A DNA stretch of 64,000 nucleotides. Source: Chromobotia macracanthus (taxonomy: Eukaryota; Chordata; Actinopteri; Cypriniformes; Botiidae). The notes beneath the pieces are model-generated. The model was not told the DNA's origin. It did no database searches and saw only the letters and a program-made list of their open reading frames with translations. Every line of letters starts with the position of its first letter. The first letter of the stretch is position 1. The translations under genes were made by a program, and so were the position numbers. Location: NCBI GenBank assembly GCA_036877525.1, contig JAZGTH010000019.1:3972501-4036500 (forward strand), in the 5' to 3' direction. This document shows, piece by piece, positions 11,900 through 24,189 of the stretch.

Positions 11900-12150
11900 A
11901 TTTAAAGCTGGCAAAATCAAAGAACAAACCATAAAAAGCTTTTTCAATGTTTTTTCAACATTTCTTGTCAATTAAATGCCAGATTTTTTCCCTCAGCAAT
12001 TCATTTAGTGCTGCAGTTTTGCCTGATGGTTCAAATTAACAGGAATGGGAGAAGCCTCTTGCACTCCTGATGTTATTGCGATTGAATGTTTATGAAAATG
12101 CCACAGTGATTGTAATTAGAAGAGGATCTTTGTTGTATTGGTTTTGCCCT
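11900..12150. promoter_or_regulatory. Candidate conserved non-coding block
   Basis: Repeat-free, with spaced AATTAA/TAATTAG elements (around 11970 and 12115) and a GCGATTGAATG element. This is the character of a developmental enhancer; there is no direct proof. Confidence 0.25.
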
Positions 12151-14819
12151 TTCCAAGATGAAGCCTCTATCTTCCCCAATGGAATATGTAGTATAGTATG
12201 CCATGAAAGGTCTCTGCAAATTATGATTGTGGGGCATTAAGAATTGAACTGAGAATGTCTTTTAAAAGATAAGGGTAGCAACCAATTGCTGAATTGTAAT
12301 TCAAATTTGTAGAATTACAGTGGAATTAATAAAAAAAATTCAACGGTTGTTATTTGTACTGTTAATTATTCCTTTTTATGTATGATTATAAAGGACTACC
12401 AATAGACATCATACACACAATATATGGGATTGTTTTCAGAAAAATTACATGATATTAATTATTAATGTAATAATTACTGGGTCTGTATTTCAGTATCATA
12501 GCAGCACATACTATGCTATTAGAAATATGCTCATGACCCTTCAATTATAAGACTAAAAATAGGTGCTGGTTGTATGATTAAATCAAGCTTATATAAACTT
12601 TTTCATAGTGGCCACCACTAAAAAGCTTTAATAAATGTAATTTGTGCATGTGGGAGCAGCTATTAGCCTTTATTTGGATATCAATAGAATAAGTTTGATT
12701 TTCAGTTCATACAGTATGAAGAGGGGGCCAAGAGGCAGACTCATTTAGTGTTTCTGTTTTTGTAGTTGAACAAAAAGACATTTTCTTGGAAACGCAGAAA
12801 CCACTTGCTTTCTTGTGAATACTTTCTTGATTAACATTCTTACCTTAACTTAAAATTTTGTACATTCAAATCCATCATATGGCTTCATATTTCCTGGAAT
12901 TTTGTGCAAGAATTGTTTGACCAAGTTTAGCATGCTTTTCAAAGCTTAAAGACTTTAGTTCCCTTTCATTGTACTTTCATGAAATAAGGCAAAGAGCACT
13001 ATTTGGGCAATTTAAATTCCTTGAAATATTAAACATGCTGTAGCCTGAAGTGGGCTTATGTTTCATAAGTTATATTACACACATTTAATTGAATATTTTG
13101 GCAGTTCAAAACAAATAAACAAGAATTACAAGGTGAAAGGAGAACGCCACAAACACAGCTGCTCAGGTGGGCCTTCACATCAGAAGCTGAGATCATCTGA
13201 ACCTTCTACACTGGGGCTCAGATTAGTCAGGTTAGTGTGATGGACAGATTCAGTGGAGATAAGACTAAGCTCATAGCCATGTGCTCCTGACCCCTTCTGA
13301 GGGCATGTCAACTTGCTGAGCTGTGAGTAAAACAGATTTTAGAGTGAACGAGAGAGGGAGAGATTTCTGCTGGTGATCAAATTGTCTGCTTGACAACGGG
13401 GTTGCTCAGTGAAAGAAAGACTTTAGCTTTACTGCTTTGTGAGGAAAAGACTTTTAGCCTTTTAGCTTTGCAGGAAATTACAGATGCCAGACTTTATTAG
13501 ACACTGAATTAGCCCAGATTCTTCTCTTCAACCACAGATCTTCTTTCTAAAGCCCCGTAACAGTAAAACCCACAATTTGGTCCCTAACTACCAAGTATTA
13601 AGTAAAAAATCTGTTAAATCTGTACCCCTGTTACCCATTATTACATCTTATTTTATAATTATATTTAAGATTTTGCTTCCAAAATGTTTGTTTACTTGTG
13701 TTTGTTAAAGAATGAAATCATACAAATCACGATTTTAAACTGTATTTAGACATACAAAATGAAACACATTTCTTTTTTAGAAGTCTTGTTCCTACCAGGT
13801 CTTAATATCTGTAGCTTATGGGGTGTTTAGCACGTTTGCACTGAGAAGCTAACTGGAAGCTTACCTGCCTTTTAAGGAGATTTCTCATTCTCATTGCTCA
13901 TAATTGGATAAGTGCCTCCCCGTAAAAATGGATGAGACGCTAGCGCATATTAAGCAAAACCTAAGCCAACAAGAATTACAGATGTGCGCTATAACTGTTG
14001 AAAGCAATGTATTTTTTTAAGGGTGATAAATGGTCTTTGTCTTTCAAAGGGGAAAGATCAATTGAAGCATTTGTGGGAAATGTTGCCTGCTGGAGGGAGG
14101 TATCCGAGTCCAATGAATCAGTGTTGTATATACAGAAGAAAAAAATCGAACAACAAATAAGCCAATGTAAAAAACATGTACATACTGTATGACTTGGACC
14201 AGGGCTAGTTGTCACATGGAAGATTTTTAAATGAGAAAATTATTCCTCTTACTCTTTCTGTCTTCCAAACACTGGCCACCTGTCCTGTTTGTTACCTTTG
14301 ACCCGGTATAGAGCAGTATAGAGAATGAATTAATGACTTCCATCTTTTTTGTTTAGCTATTAGGTAAAAAATTAAACATATAAAAGCAAACACTAGCATC
14401 TATTCAAGCAAGGATCAACTAATATTAGAATTATTATATAATATTGGGGATATTAAGTTTTTTAGGAACAATTGTATTTTTCATAATTGTCAGGTCAAGG
14501 TCACATTTTTATTGCCAAAAATACATGCAATTTATTAAGTTCAATATTCCTTGTATAAAAATAATGGTTTGAAATTTTTTTATAATTTATTTTTTTACCT
14601 GGCATCCCCATAACAGATTTTTTTTGTACACAAAGGTGAACGAAGAGTATGAAGCTAGTCTGCTCTCCACCCAATGATATTATTAACATTATGAATACTC
14701 CATTCAGATGTTCATATTCCATTCCCTCCTGGTTTTGTATTTGTTCCATCTGACTCTTTCATTTTGAGCAATGTTGACCTGCCAAACTGCAGATGGAGTG
14801 AGATGAGTTTCCCAGGCAA
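12151..14819. other. AT-rich unique sequence, no gene seen
   Basis: Overlapping short frames on both strands at 13976-14215 are mutually exclusive and have no domain. The motif CCAGGGCTAGTTGTCACA near 14200 recurs in altered form near 49580, hinting at an unidentified shared repeat. Confidence 0.45.
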
Positions 14820-15010
14820 ATGCCTTTTTATCAAGAGGACGTCTGTGAGCATGATGAAGTGCAGAACACATCACACTCCACACACTCTTAAAAAATGAGA
14901 CCGCGCCGCAGCCTCCCCATCTTCCACACTCAATACTTTCCGGCATCCATTGTGCAATTAATGGTGCTTTGATGCAGGCTTCCATCCCCACATGACCACA
15001 GTGGTACTCT
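14820..15010. promoter_or_regulatory. Candidate conserved non-coding block (weak)
   Basis: Higher complexity than its flanks, with a CGCGCCGCAG GC patch and a GTGCAATTAATGG homeodomain-type element. Inference only. Confidence 0.18.
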
Positions 15011-15281
15011 ATAAATGGCAGATGTCTCTGCTGCCAGTTAATATTGATTTATTCATCTTCTTTTTGGACAGATGAAATCTTCTGGCACTTTTGTGCCAAA
15101 ACTTTTTTTTTTCCCATTCGGTTTGGCAAAACTTTCAGAGAAACGAGTTCCACATTCATATTACATTGATTTAATGTCACAGAGTTGGCTACCCATGCTT
15201 GTGTCAAGCTCCGCCCCATCCCTTCGATTGCTGCATTCTGTTGGGCCCTAATATTCAATCAGTCACCAATTTTCTCATTCA

Positions 15282-15365
15282 CTTACTTGCATACTCACTC
15301 GTGCACTCACTCGTTTAATCATTCACTCACTTGTTTATTGACTCATTCACTCATTTACTTTATTA
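15282..15365 (+). repeat. Degenerate tandem repeat of CACT/CATT units
   Basis: Imperfect tetramer and octamer units built from ACTC, ATTC and ACTT run through this stretch, giving an artificial His-Ser-Thr-Leu-rich open frame (15185-15394). It is an old decayed microsatellite or minisatellite. Confidence 0.65.
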
Positions 15366-16589
15366 ATGTTACTTTCAACACTAAAAACAAATGAATTCCA
15401 GTCAAGAATAATCTTTCACTGGTAGTTCTTCGCCAAAACGTTATATTTGCATGCTTTACATCACATATACTTTGTGCACATAACATGCAGTTTTATGTCT
15501 GCAGATGAGCCAGTGAAGAACAACAAAGTGGCTCTTCATATGGAGCAGACGGCTTGTTACTCTGTCACAAATACTGTCAGATATTTGTCTCACTAGATGG
15601 CTGCCAGTGCTCACAGTAAATGATTCAAGTGCCAACAGTGGTACTGTAACAGATCGTAGTTAGTCTGCCACAGTTTGGCAGTGGTGTTATTGAGCGTGCA
15701 TATGAAGTTCTGTGTGTGTGCAAGACCTGTCAGATCCTTTCACCTGCCTCACTGATGCTGTGATGGGGACACAGTTTCAGGTAAAAATTGTGGAATGATT
15801 CTAGGGGCCCAAAGGTGCATGGGGTTCCTCAATAATTATATACGTTTTTGATATAAGTTTTGTATATTATATATGATATAATATACAGTCAAGAGGCTAA
15901 CTTTTCTAGCTCCGGCCCTGGCTGTAATTAGTAACGCTCTGTCAGGGAGGGTTTAGGCATTGCAGGAAGTGAATGCTGCCAGTTGCAATCAGCACTGCAT
16001 CTCACTGTGTGAGATGCTTTGGCTCACACGGTGACACCGTGTTTATTTGGCCTGAGATCCTCAGACCAAATCCAGTGCATGAGTTAATTGTAGATAATTT
16101 AGCACAAGCTGTGTGTACAGCATCCAGTCCAGACACAACTGATGCAGAATCAGCTTTTCCTGTCAAAATTTTATAAGAACAGGTCCAAAACTGACCTCAG
16201 GCCTGTTTTTATATGCAAAGGCAATCTAATGAAGATTACTGACAAAGGGTGACAGAAGTGGGTGTTAGAATCTTATTATAGGTTGTTCCTTTCGAATGGT
16301 TTTCACATATCAAAGCAGTGTCTAACTCTAAATGATGGGATCATAAAATGTATTGCCAAAGCAGATGGTTTCCTGGCAAACCAGCCATTTACAAAGTGTT
16401 TTTGGACTCAGTTATCGTCTACAAAGCATTGGTTCTGGACTTTATTGAGCCAAGCTATGAATATGCTACATTATTTTTGTGCCAAAATCTTTTCCTCATC
16501 TTCTACATACACATAGTTTAAACGTATGTTTAAAAATCATTACTGAATGTTCATTATAGTTACTTGGTCTGTCTCTTGCTCATTAAAGT
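15366..16589. other. Unique sequence, no gene seen
   Basis: Frames at 15973-16176 and 16262-16516 on the plus strand have no recognised domain. An octamer ATTTGCAT lies at 15445-15452, probably by chance. Confidence 0.45.
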
Positions 16590-16735
16590 TCTTTTGAGTT
16601 ATCGAGCTATTGAGTGTGGTTTACACTAGAGTTTTAGGAGATCGTTTGAGTTCATTTGTCATCAGAGTTTGGTTTGTTTGGTTGATGTGAAAGAGGTCCT
16701 TTGAACTCGGGTGTACCCCAGTAACTGCATCTAAG
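16590..16735. mobile_element. Probable fragment of a fish DNA-type interspersed repeat
   Basis: The run from about 16600, including GGTTGATGTGAAAGAGGTCC and GAACTCGGGTG, resembles a repeat common in fish genomes in which GTGCGGTT, TGTGAA and GAACTCGGGTG elements occur. A related copy appears at 35260-35520. The family name is not assigned. Confidence 0.4.
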
Positions 16736-17639
16736 TCTGCTTGAAAAGATGGGCTGGAGTATGGATCCGGATTATGTGAACTCAGTACAGTTTGTATAAA
16801 TTCAATCTGTCTTAAATTGTAGATGTGAGCTGCTATTGATGATGCATAATTTGCTTCTGATCATGTAGTATAACGCATATCTCATCCTCTAGCTGCTTGT
16901 CTCCAAATAAATTGCCTTCAGAGAGTAGCTCGCATTTCTCACATATCTTGCAATAAATCCTCAGCTGACAAGCGCAGCTGCTGTTCTGTGTGTGAGTAGT
17001 TCCGGTGGTAAATTCAACGTGACAAAAACATGTAACAGCATGTTTAATAAAGTAGTGAGGAGGTATCATCATGATTTCCCGGGCAATGTTAGCACATGAG
17101 TGAATGACATAAACGTTTCAGTTCAGACCCATAAGTACAATGTGAGCAGAGATCTGCGTGTGAAAGAGTGGGTGGAATTAAACTAGAGGTTGACAATGTA
17201 ATAATCTTACTGATTAATTGACATTGTTAGAAGCTTTTAGAATCAACACTGATTGTTAAAAAAATCTTTTTTCCTTCATGATTGGTGTTTTAATTTCACC
17301 TGTCTAATTTTGGTTTGATGTTATGCTGTTTGGAGCGTTCTTCGGTTTATTTTCTATATATTGTTTTATTTGTTACCTGGAGTTTATTTATGCTATTTGA
17401 AGAGATATGTTTTGGTCCAGTGTAACTATATGATTTAATATAATCATGTACTCTTAACCTGTGTTACTACATTAGTTACTGTACCTTTAATATGAGACAA
17501 CCTCTTGTTTGGATCCTCCAGTAAGCCAAAAAGCAGGCCAAGAGAAATTTAGCAGATACATGACATTACAGTACTCTGATTCATAGCAATGAGTGCTGAT
17601 TCTTTACTTTGGATATTGGCATTTTTCTTAGTTTCACCC
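16736..17639. other. Unique sequence, nothing recognised
   Basis: The minus-strand frame at 16833-17072 has no domain. No repeats were recognised. Confidence 0.45.
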
Positions 17640-18010
17640 CTCTGTCAGTTAGTACTGTGCTCAGAACAGCAATAATTGGTGAGGCGGTGCTATAGTTCAT
17701 CTCTTAATGCTCACTATCCCCCGATATTGATGAAAACCTCAGCCCATTCCTCTTCATTATAGACTCCAAAATGCCAATGTGCAGTTAAAATCTCCAAACC
17801 TTCAAACTGTTATGGACACGCTGAGCTCCCATCAATTAGCTCACTGTCGATTTCAATGATGTTGATTAAAGTTGCATTTTAGTTTGGAGTCTATAAATGG
17901 ACATTATCAAGTGCGGATGCTGTTCCCCCTCGAGACGCCCAGCTTTCTGAACCCTTGTCAAGAGTTTCTGAAGGAGGTACTGAGATTATACATCTTAGTT
18001 GTCTGAACAT
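17640..18010. promoter_or_regulatory. Candidate conserved block containing a spaced 13-bp inverted repeat
   Basis: The block has arms TATAGACTCCAAA (17758-17770) and TTTGGAGTCTATA (17883-17895), exact complements 112 bases apart. Between them lie CAATTAG and GTTGATTAAAG homeodomain-type elements. The arms could be a folded RNA stem, an old element's ends, or paired binding sites. No coding frame crosses it. Confidence 0.35.
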
Positions 18011-18217
18011 CCATTAGCAAAGCCCGAGTGAAGAGCTCTACAAAGCTGAAGTGGCACATGATAACATCTCAAATAATGAAATTAATTCCTTTGGTTATAA
18101 ATGATTCCAGTGATAACTCTGAAAACGAATGGAATACCAAACTCAAATACTGTGATAAAGGCAAATAAAAAGTTTGTAAAAAGAAGTTTTTGCTGACTGG
18201 ATTCATTTAACACTCTT

Positions 18218-18218
<1 letters not shown>

Positions 18219-18244
<26 letters not shown>
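18219..18244. repeat. (AT)13 microsatellite
   Basis: An uninterrupted AT run, followed within 60-100 bases by TTTA-type repeats (about 18300-18335). Confidence 0.9.
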
Positions 18245-18252
<8 letters not shown>

Positions 18253-18344
18253 TTATAACATAATTGATAATGCATGATTTCATATGTGCATTTCACTAGC
18301 TTATTTATTGTATTATTTATTTATTTTATTTATTTCAAATTGAT

Positions 18345-19557
18345 TGGTAAAGCACAGGTCCAGCCTTCCTGTATTAAGCTATTCTAAATCTTTTGATATC
18401 CCAGCAACACACACACACATTTTGAAGCCTTTTCTAAACACCCAGCTACTATCTTTTAGAATGGCTGTCAATCTACCAGCAGGGGCTAACTGGGCCATGC
18501 TACCCTGTCACACCCTGATTCTGTAAGTTATACAGTATTATGATCATCACTAGTCTTTGTTGCCTCATCTTTATTTGATCTTTCTGTTTTCTCTTTTGTC
18601 CTGTGAGATGTGATCTAGTTGTTCTGCTTCTGTCGTTGTGTTTTGTTGTGATGTGTACTCCACAGAGCGGCCCTCTGATCTGCTTTCATTGACAATACGG
18701 CCATTGCAATGGATTCTTGACTGAAGTTCTGCCAGAAGTGCTTCTCTATTATTATATTATTTTATGCTGTTAGCAGTTAGCTGTGAAGTATTTCTAAACT
18801 GGCATGATTTTGGCACATTTTATATTCACATACAAATGTACATTTCTACAATGTATGACAGCAGTTTCATGGCAGTTTCCATAAATAGTTTTAAAGGTCT
18901 GAATACAATCAGTAAACGGTCAGTCAAAACAGGAGCTTACCCTTTTGAAATGTTGATTGTGAATCTGCATATATAAACACACATAATATTACCACCATCA
19001 TTTGTTCAGCTTGACCTAATTAGGTTACCAACTACTAATTAGTTACTAGCCGTGAATAATTACTATTGAATTGCATCTCAATAGATTATGTCAGTGCTCT
19101 GTGAGTTTAATTGTTGGTAACCTCTGAGGTTTCTGTATTTGTGAGACATGCCATATAGCATAATATCATATAGCACATCAGAATTGTTGTCCTTAAAATT
19201 TCTATGCCCATTAAAAGTCATTACTGGAGTGTATACTTACCTATTCCCACTGTCTTGCTTAAACATGCTTCTCCAAACCTCTCTACAGTGCTCTGACAGA
19301 TTTTTAAACCTTAAAATTGGCTACTTTTTGGAGTTAAGTTAGTTTATTTCATGACTCATGCAGTATGACATTTGAAGTAGACACCCATAACACAGTAAGT
19401 CAAATGTCAAAAGTATTTGTTAAATGCTACAATCACTGTTACTACCTGCCAGCGACTAAATCCTTATTCTACCATCCGTCCCTCTACTCATTCTCTCCTT
19501 CCATATAACCCTTTCCCATCTCTTATCCACACAAACTCTTTCTTTCTGTCTCTGCAG
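18345..19557. other. Unique sequence with a small TAATTAG cluster
   Basis: Short frames are unsupported. Around 19015-19060 the palindrome CCTAATTAGG and ACTAATTAGTTACTAG give a compact group of paired-class homeodomain sites. Confidence 0.35.
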
Positions 19558-19688
19558 CTAAGTCTAATGGATCCCAGCTGAGAGCAGATCTCTTTCTGAG
19601 GGCCATGCCCCAGCCCCTTCCTGCTTCCTACTTAGAGCCAGCTTGCTTCATGCATCATGGATGCGCCTTTTCCTCTGTGTGTGGGAAG
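19558..19688 (+). other. Weak candidate exon (acceptor, open frame, GC-type donor)
   Basis: A good polypyrimidine tract ends in CTGCAG at 19557. The frame starting with AAG at 19560 stays open for 43 codons and ends at AAG followed by GCAAGT (19689-19694), which fits the consensus of rare GC-AG donors. The frame in fact stays open to a TAA near 19812. The peptide (KSNGSQLRADLF at its start, then MPQPLPASYLEP) matches no family I recognise. It could be a rare or alternative exon, a lncRNA exon, or chance. Without conservation data it should not be called a gene. Confidence 0.2.
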
Positions 19689-19865
19689 GCAAGTATGCCG
19701 CACTGGCAACAGCAGTTTATTAATCGGGTCAGGTGGTCGCCTCAGGCAATCAATAAAGAACAGACGGCATACTGGCACATAGATGCGCGCTCTTACTCGC
19801 ACAGAGTAATGTAAGGTGGATTGCTTTTCAGCTATTGTATTAACATCCGAAAATCTGTGTGTCAT

Positions 19866-20331
19866 TTAAAGGAGATACATTATAATTTTTTGTATATTTT
19901 TCCCTAAAGTCAAGTTTACAACATTATTAAACTTCTTTTTAGTTTTTAATCCTCCATCTGACCCTTAAGATCCAGATATACTGAACGAACAGGTAAGACA
20001 ATTAGGCCATAACAACTTTTTTAATTTGTTGTGGTGGTTCGAAACCACAGGCAACATTTCAGGAGAACTTCGTACTGACTGTTTATAAAAGCAGCATTTA
20101 TGTATTTCCTTCTTATTTCCTAGTTGGGCAGGGTGGGCAAACTGACCCTGAATAGGCATTGTTGACATGTTAATGTAAGTGGTCATACATTTATCCATTA
20201 AAATGTCATTTTTCTAGCCATAATAGATGGAATTTCGAGTTTAGAATGTTGCAGTATGTTTTCACTGTCCTATAAACTTGCATTTCGAGGGATCAAGAAA
20301 AACTTGATTCCTCATGATATGTCCCCTTTAA
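19866..20331. mobile_element. TTAA-flanked MITE candidate, about 466 bp
   Basis: The left end reads TTAAAGGAGATACATTATA and the right end CATGATATGTCCCCTTTAA. The reverse complement of the right end, TTAAAGGGGACATATCATG, pairs with the left end with a few mismatches, so it has imperfect terminal inverted repeats and TTAA at both edges, as in piggyBac-like target choice. Similar GGGGACATAT-ended repeats are common in fish. The interior has no transposase. Confidence 0.6.
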
Positions 20332-22230
20332 GCAAGGAGGTTACTGTGATGTGAGACCGCTGTCTGCAATATCCATGCGTTCAATCTGTGGTGAGTGCTC
20401 ATTTATTGTTTTCCCATAATTCTGTTGCATCCAGACTGCATCACTCAGAACATTTATTTGACTTAAGTAAGCCCCATCCTACTCAGCCTATTACTGACAG
20501 AACTTTTATGTACATGGAGGCTAAAAAGATAATGCTGGAGCTGACCACTCTGTCCAGACACCACTTCATCCTGCAATGTGTCATCTGATTTCAGCCCTGC
20601 CTCCTTTTTCTACTGCCCCAGTAGATTGGGTTAACTCATGATACATGCAGACCTCACTGCAATTCATTACACTTCCAATGGTGGAACAGCCCCTCTCAGA
20701 TATTGAGTTTTGAGGGTTGGAAATGCAAACTTTAAGATCAGTGTAAAAGGACAGTTAGATGAATGGCTTGAGGAGGGCCAGTGGTTATCTGGTCTAATAA
20801 TAGATTTCTAATCTCTCTGACTCAAACCACTGCGGTTTTCTCTCTCTCTCGCTCTCTCTCTTTCAAAGGGAGAAAAACTGCACTTTATCTTCTTTGTAAT
20901 TCAAGATTCAAGTCGCTGTCATTCCAGTGACACAGATTGCATTGACTTTTAGTGGGGAGTAAAAATGAATTCCTGTTCATGTTGTCATTGTTTATTTATG
21001 CATATTTAACATTTTACAGTGCATTTGTTGTGTTTTCTTCGCTAGTTATATTATTAATTACCAATAATGGTACATTAAAAATACAAAGCATTACATAAAG
21101 GGTAATTCAGTGCTTAAATAAAGAACTTTATTTCTGAGAAACTAAAGCATTAAAAAGCTTTGTGTAGTAAATGCACTCAGGCATTCCTGTAACCTAATCT
21201 GAACCCATAAGATATAAAAGTTGCTCTTTTATAGCTCTGCAGACTTTGAGTTTTCGGTTAGCTTCAAATAGGTATCCACCTTGCCTCACGTTTCTCCTTA
21301 AATTCTTCATAGTTAAAATGGATACAACTTAAACAATTGCTGACATAAATTAAGAGCAAAATAAAGCTGTAAAACATGAATAGCATAGCTCAGTAATGTG
21401 GTCTTACAAGACTTTGATGAGACGAGTACATAGTAAAATTTCTGATTTTGATTACATACTTTAGTGTCTGAGCAAATATGAGCATTGTTTGAGACAATGT
21501 CGAGATCTCCTGAAGACATGCAGTATGTGAGAGCACCGGGCTCTGTTTCTCAGGCAGTGAGAAAAATCTGAGAAGCCGATGTCCTAAGCAAAGCTCTCCA
21601 TTTGCTCTTCACTTTTCTGTGAAGGAGAAACAGCTGAGATATGAAAATACTGAGATATAATTTTCTGTTCTATGAGACACAATGTCCTCATGCGTTTAAA
21701 ATTGTGTAAATTAAGGAACATCGAACTTTAAATGCTAGTCAACAAAAAGGGTTTTAAACCTCTTTAATCCTGCAGCATTGATTACTGACCGATTGTAAAC
21801 AGTATTAGCCAACAGCTAAATGTTTTCCCTAAATAACATACAAGCACGACATCCATATTATCCGCTATTCTCAAAGCTGATTATAGTCATCATCAGGATT
21901 CGTGCTGTGGAAGCAGGATGGTGAATCGTGTTTTTTAAAGTTTTTAAATAACTATGTAGTCCATCTGCCTTTCTGATTGAAACCAGGTTTGCTTTTCTCT
22001 GTGGTATGTAAACAATCCCCCTAGGCAGGTATCTTTATGTTCATACATATACGCATATACCCTTGATTCTTTCAAGGGTCCTTAGACAATCTGTCAACTA
22101 TCATTCAGCTGGCACTCTATAGACTAATGTCTAGCTTTACTATCATAAATAAAGACGAGATTGATTATTGAAATTAATGGCTACATGCTCCACATACAGT
22201 ATATCATCCGTTGGAGCTATACCGTGCATA
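20332..22230. other. Unique sequence, no gene seen
   Basis: A CT-rich tract lies at about 20837-20868. Short frames at 20388-20588 and 21313-21519 are unsupported. No transposon was recognised. Confidence 0.45.
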
Positions 22231-22290
22231 TACAGTGGGGACTCAGGATCTGAGACCACTTGTGAAAAGGCTTCTAATTTTCATTACAAA
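22231..22290 (+). mobile_element. Fragment of a TIR element related to 29896-30128
   Basis: TACAGTGGGGACTCAGGATC followed by TGAGACCACTTGTGAAAAGG and CTTCTA matches, with changes, the left end of the element at 29896. No right end was found downstream. Confidence 0.5.
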
Positions 22291-22457
22291 TTACGGTACA
22301 GTAGCCAAACAATTACAGTGAAATGTTATTTTGAAAACAATGCGCTTCATAATTGTGTCAGTTCAATTCATGAATGTTTCAAAAGCATCTTGTTGTTTCA
22401 ATGAAAATAAGAAAATCTGATTCTTTTTGTTTGTTTACAAAGGAGTTATCAGTTATA

Positions 22458-22552
22458 GCACAGTTTACTTTAGTTTGTGTCACCATTGTGCCCTCAAGCA
22501 ATGCATACATACGGACATATTTGCTAGCCACAAATAATATTAATAATTTGTC
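22458..22552 (+). repeat. 95-bp recent direct duplication, copy 1
   Basis: This segment starts GCACAGTTTACTTTAG, ends AATAATTTGTC, and is identical to 23176-23270 except for one base (T versus C in CACCAYTGTG). The offset is 718 bases. Flanks do not match, and there are no terminal repeats or target duplications. It contains no known element. Confidence 0.95.
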
Positions 22553-22811
22553 ACATATTTGCTTATTTGATTTTTTTTTTGTCAATTTAGATCATTACAT
22601 TTCTTTGTCAAGTGTCTAAAACTGTTGATTTCTAGGTTTAACTCAGATAGAAGACTTTTGTTTTCATATTTAAAACATAGCTGAAGAATACAGTAAGCTG
22701 GTCTGAAGAATAACAAGAATATAATAATGATTAATGTGTTTAGTTATAAACTTATTTGAGGGTTTGTATAAAAATCAATTTGTAAAAAGTTTTAAATTTT
22801 AAAAAGAAAAT

Positions 22812-22830
22812 TAGCATCAGCATCAGCATC
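22812..22830 (+). repeat. Short AGCATC tandem repeat
   Basis: Three copies of AGCATC in a row. Confidence 0.8.
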
Positions 22831-22893
22831 AAGTCAGCGGTACATCTAACAATGTAAACTCCTTATCTGACTCACCACTTATGTTGTACATAT

Positions 22894-22941
22894 GTTAAGT
22901 CATTTTGTTAAAAGGGTTTCCTGAATAAATGCATGTAAATG
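22894..22941 (+). mobile_element. Isolated SINE/LINE-type 3' tail
   Basis: GTTAAGTCATTTTGTTAAAA, then GGTTTCCTGAATAAATGCAT and GTAAATG parallels the fish SINE tail in which GTAAGTCGCTTTGGATAAAA leads into AAATGCATGTAAATG. No tRNA head was found upstream, so it is a 5'-truncated relic. Confidence 0.5.
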
Positions 22942-23175
22942 CCTTGTAAAGGGAAGTGGTGACTCTGTTTAATGTAATTAAATGAAAACAGCTGGTGAAA
23001 GGTGGCTGTGTTTGTGAAATAAACAATTAGTCAGATTACAGAATTGAGTAATAACACAGCACTAGTGATATAGCTAGTTACTATAGAGTAAGTGATACAT
23101 TACTAGTGAGATATCATACAATCTATAAGTTCTGAGTAAGTAACTTATAGAATGTATGTTTAAAACCTAAAAAGG

Positions 23176-23270
23176 GCACAGTTTACTTTAGTTTGTGTCA
23201 CCACTGTGCCCTCAAGCAATGCATACATACGGACATATTTGCTAGCCACAAATAATATTAATAATTTGTC
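23176..23270 (+). repeat. 95-bp recent direct duplication, copy 2
   Basis: Partner of 22458-22552, 94 of 95 bases identical. See the first copy for details. Confidence 0.95.
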
Positions 23271-24189
23271 CTTGGTGAAATAGGATGGGTCACTATTACA
23301 ATATGAGGCTATTTTCAAATGTATACATTAATATTCTGAACCGTACATCTTTCCCAGGCATTTACAAGCCAATATTTGCTCATTTTACACAAGTCCGAGC
23401 ATGCACTGCAGCTTGAATATTTAAAGTAAACCGCTGCTAATCATTGTGTTACTTACACTGTTGTGTTTGTTGGTCATTTCAGCTACTGCATGAGTCATGT
23501 GGTGTTAAATGAATCTGTGTCCTCAAATATGTGTTTGTGCATCATAGTGTGATGAATGTTAAGGCCACTGCATACCAAATCTGTATTTTTGCTCAATCTC
23601 TCTCATCACCTCTTTATCCTACAGACCTCGATTATTCATCTCTCTCCAATATTGTGACCCAGGCAAATAACAATATACAAATGACAAATGGAATACAGTA
23701 CCAATGAACCAATTACTTCCCACAGTGATATTCATGTCTTGTATAATTGGTTGCCCAATGCTGACCAATTATCTGTGACGCCCATGGAACAATGGACCAC
23801 AATCATAAAATGAGTGATTGTGACTAACAAGACAGTACAGAGAAATGTGGTCTTCTGTTTACCTTAATCATACCAAATGTTTCAAATTTCAAATAAACAT
23901 GCATTTCTAAAACGACACTGTAAAAAAACATTGCTGCTTTAGTTTTATTCAATTTGGTTGCACAAGACATTTCAATTTACTCTTTGTAATCTTGACTGGT
24001 GTTGAGTTGCTGTAACTTAAATAGTTGGGAAATTGCTTACCTAAGTTATACCAATCAGGATTTAAAATATTACGTTGAAATTACTTGTATAGCCAAGCTG
24101 ATTAAACTTAAAAACTTAAGGCAGCGAAGTTTTGTTACAGTGTATATGTCCAACAAAGGCATGAAGCTGTGTAAACATTTGAGCTCTGG
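23271..24189. other. Unique sequence; one acceptor-like site
   Basis: A CT-rich run ends in CTACAG at 23624, and one of the following frames is open for about 26 codons. No good donor follows. Nothing else was recognised. Confidence 0.35.
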
